Shown here piece after piece: positions 62,931-64,000 of a stretch of DNA of 64,000 nucleotides (position 1 is its first letter; each line of letters starts with the position of its first letter). A program made the translations under genes and the position numbers. The notes beneath the pieces are model-generated. The model ran no database searches and had not been told where the DNA came from. It saw only the letters and a list, made by a program, of their open reading frames with translations. The stretch spans positions 806,001 through 870,000 of the forward strand of contig CAVXXB010000008.1 of the NCBI GenBank assembly GCA_963765585.1, read 5' to 3'. Source of the DNA: CAVXXB01 sp963765585. Its GTDB lineage: Bacteria > Calditrichota > Calditrichia > JAJRVZ01.

Positions 62931-64000
62931 ATGGATCAGGGCATGAAATATTTATCTCCCATATTAGTTCTAATTCTGTTGTCATCGGTGTCTGCCGGAC
63001 AACCAAAATTTAAACATCTTGATATCAGTCAGGGATTATCACAAAACACCATTAATACTATGTGCCAGGATAGTCAGGGCTTTTTGTGGATCGGAACACA
63101 GGATGGTCTTAACCGCTATGATGGCTACCACTTTAAAATTTACCGGCCAGAGGGAAATAATCCATTTAGCATTAACGCCATCGATATCTGGTCTATCCAT
63201 CAGTCCGATGCTGACAGCGGAAACGTGTTATGGATAGGAACCCATGCCGGTGGATTAAATATATATGATATTCGCGCGGATAAATTTTATCACTTTCTGC
63301 CTGATCCGGATAATCCCCTCTCTGTTTCAGATAAAAATATTCTGACCGTGCACTCGACCACCATCGATACCACACGCATTGTAATGGTCGGAGGGCAATT
63401 TCATGGTATGGATATTCTTATTCTGAAAAATAACTGGATTCAGGAAATGCGCATGGGCACTCTCCCCTGGAAAGAAATATACCATTTTGAGCATAATCCG
63501 GATGATCCCGAGAGTCTCAGCCATAATGCAATCAATATATTCTATGAGGATACGATTCTGCAGAATAAATGCGTAAAAACGATCTGGATCGGAACCTATG
63601 GCGGCGGTCTGAACAGACTTGATATTTTACAACATGATGCCGGAATATCTTATAAAATCAACAATTCAATGGTGAATTCAAAACAAATACATTCAGGGAA
63701 AGATGATAATATAAAGGATATCATCATTGAGAAACAATCAGCTAACCGTAAAATAATGTGGCTGGGTACTCATGACGGATTGAAGAAACTGACACTCTCA
63801 CTCCGGGAAGACAAGCATGATGCTAAGGTGATTAAATTTGAGATCTTCAGGCATGCTGATAACGACCCATCATAGTCTGTTAAATAATGAGATCTATTCC
63901 CTGCTGCTGGATCAAACGGGTACGATTTGGATCAGCTCTTATCATGGCTTAAACAGGGTTCGGAAATCACAAACCAGCGATATCCGTTTTGAATCATTCA
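62931..64000 (+). CDS. Beta-propeller sensor, N-terminal part (frameshifted, runs off the end)
   Basis: A signal peptide (YLSPILVLILLSSVSAGQ) is followed by propeller repeats of the two-component-regulator type (SQGFLWIGTQDGLNRYDGYH, VLWIGTHAGGLN, TIWIGTYGGGLNRLD, IMWLGTHDGLKKL). The frame stops at 63873-63875. One base away it resumes as HSLLNNEIYSLLLDQTGTIW and continues to the window edge. The start is Met at 62931 or Met5 at 62943. It is related in its N-terminal half to the propeller sensor at 22.5-26.4 kb; the signalling output lies beyond the window. Confidence 0.85.

Overview
The window looks like a fragment of a Gram-negative chromosome from the FCB superphylum (Bacteroidota/Ignavibacteriota/Calditrichota/Marinimicrobia-like). 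The signs are a secreted protein with a type IX-type C-terminal sorting domain, several outer-membrane barrel families (DUF5686, DUF3078, an Omp85-like barrel fused to an M1 peptidase), two-component-regulator beta-propellers, a TrpB2-type tryptophan synthase, and a DUF4295-like gene beside rpmB/rpmG. The exact phylum cannot be fixed from the sequence alone. No rRNA, tRNA, complete transposase or CRISPR array was found.

Layout. 0-8 kb: minus-strand housekeeping genes (cvpA, yqeY, rpsU, a TPR lipoprotein-like protein, efp, an unknown gene, a histone-deacetylase-family gene, asparaginase, ppdK). 8.4-14.7 kb: envelope genes (DUF5686 barrel, Tll0287-like c-type heme lipoprotein, DUF3078, LEA-2 lipoprotein, MscS). 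15.3-27.3 kb: a CheA-like signalling operon with two CheY proteins, CheX and three paralogous PAS/HPt/ATPase proteins. One of these is fused to a ROK sugar-kinase-fold domain and GAF domains, another to a periplasmic beta-propeller. 27.4-36.1 kb: M1 peptidase-Omp85 fusion, dinB, hemerythrin, znuABC. 36.4-45 kb: an AT-rich accessory island holding five displaced Rhs C-terminal tips with candidate immunity genes, a truncated tyrosine recombinase and four or five toxin-antitoxin modules. 45.1-48.2 kb: ribosomal proteins L33 and L28, glutamine cyclotransferase, and a NicO-type metal exporter. 48.6-58.3 kb: an SOS mutagenesis locus (lexA, an apparently protease-dead UmuD-like protein, two small proteins, a Y-family polymerase, and a second DnaE) with three matching LexA-type palindromes of core GTAC-N4-GTWC. 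rnhA and an FGE-sulfatase-domain gene sit inside it. 58.8-64 kb: trpB2 and trpR with a distinctive operator-like region, a sorting-domain protein, a long array of two-hairpin repeats, and the start of another propeller sensor.

Two properties cut across the window. First, about eighteen conserved genes or modules are broken by a single-base frameshift, several at homopolymers (trpB2, znuA, a relE antitoxin). This density, including housekeeping genes, points to indel errors in the assembly more than to biology, so frameshifted genes are annotated over their full span. Second, the intergenic DNA is full of dispersed palindromic and low-complexity repeats. The most striking are about 92-bp two-hairpin units in two arrays and a pair of roughly 400-bp inverted repeats that bracket the SOS dnaE gene.
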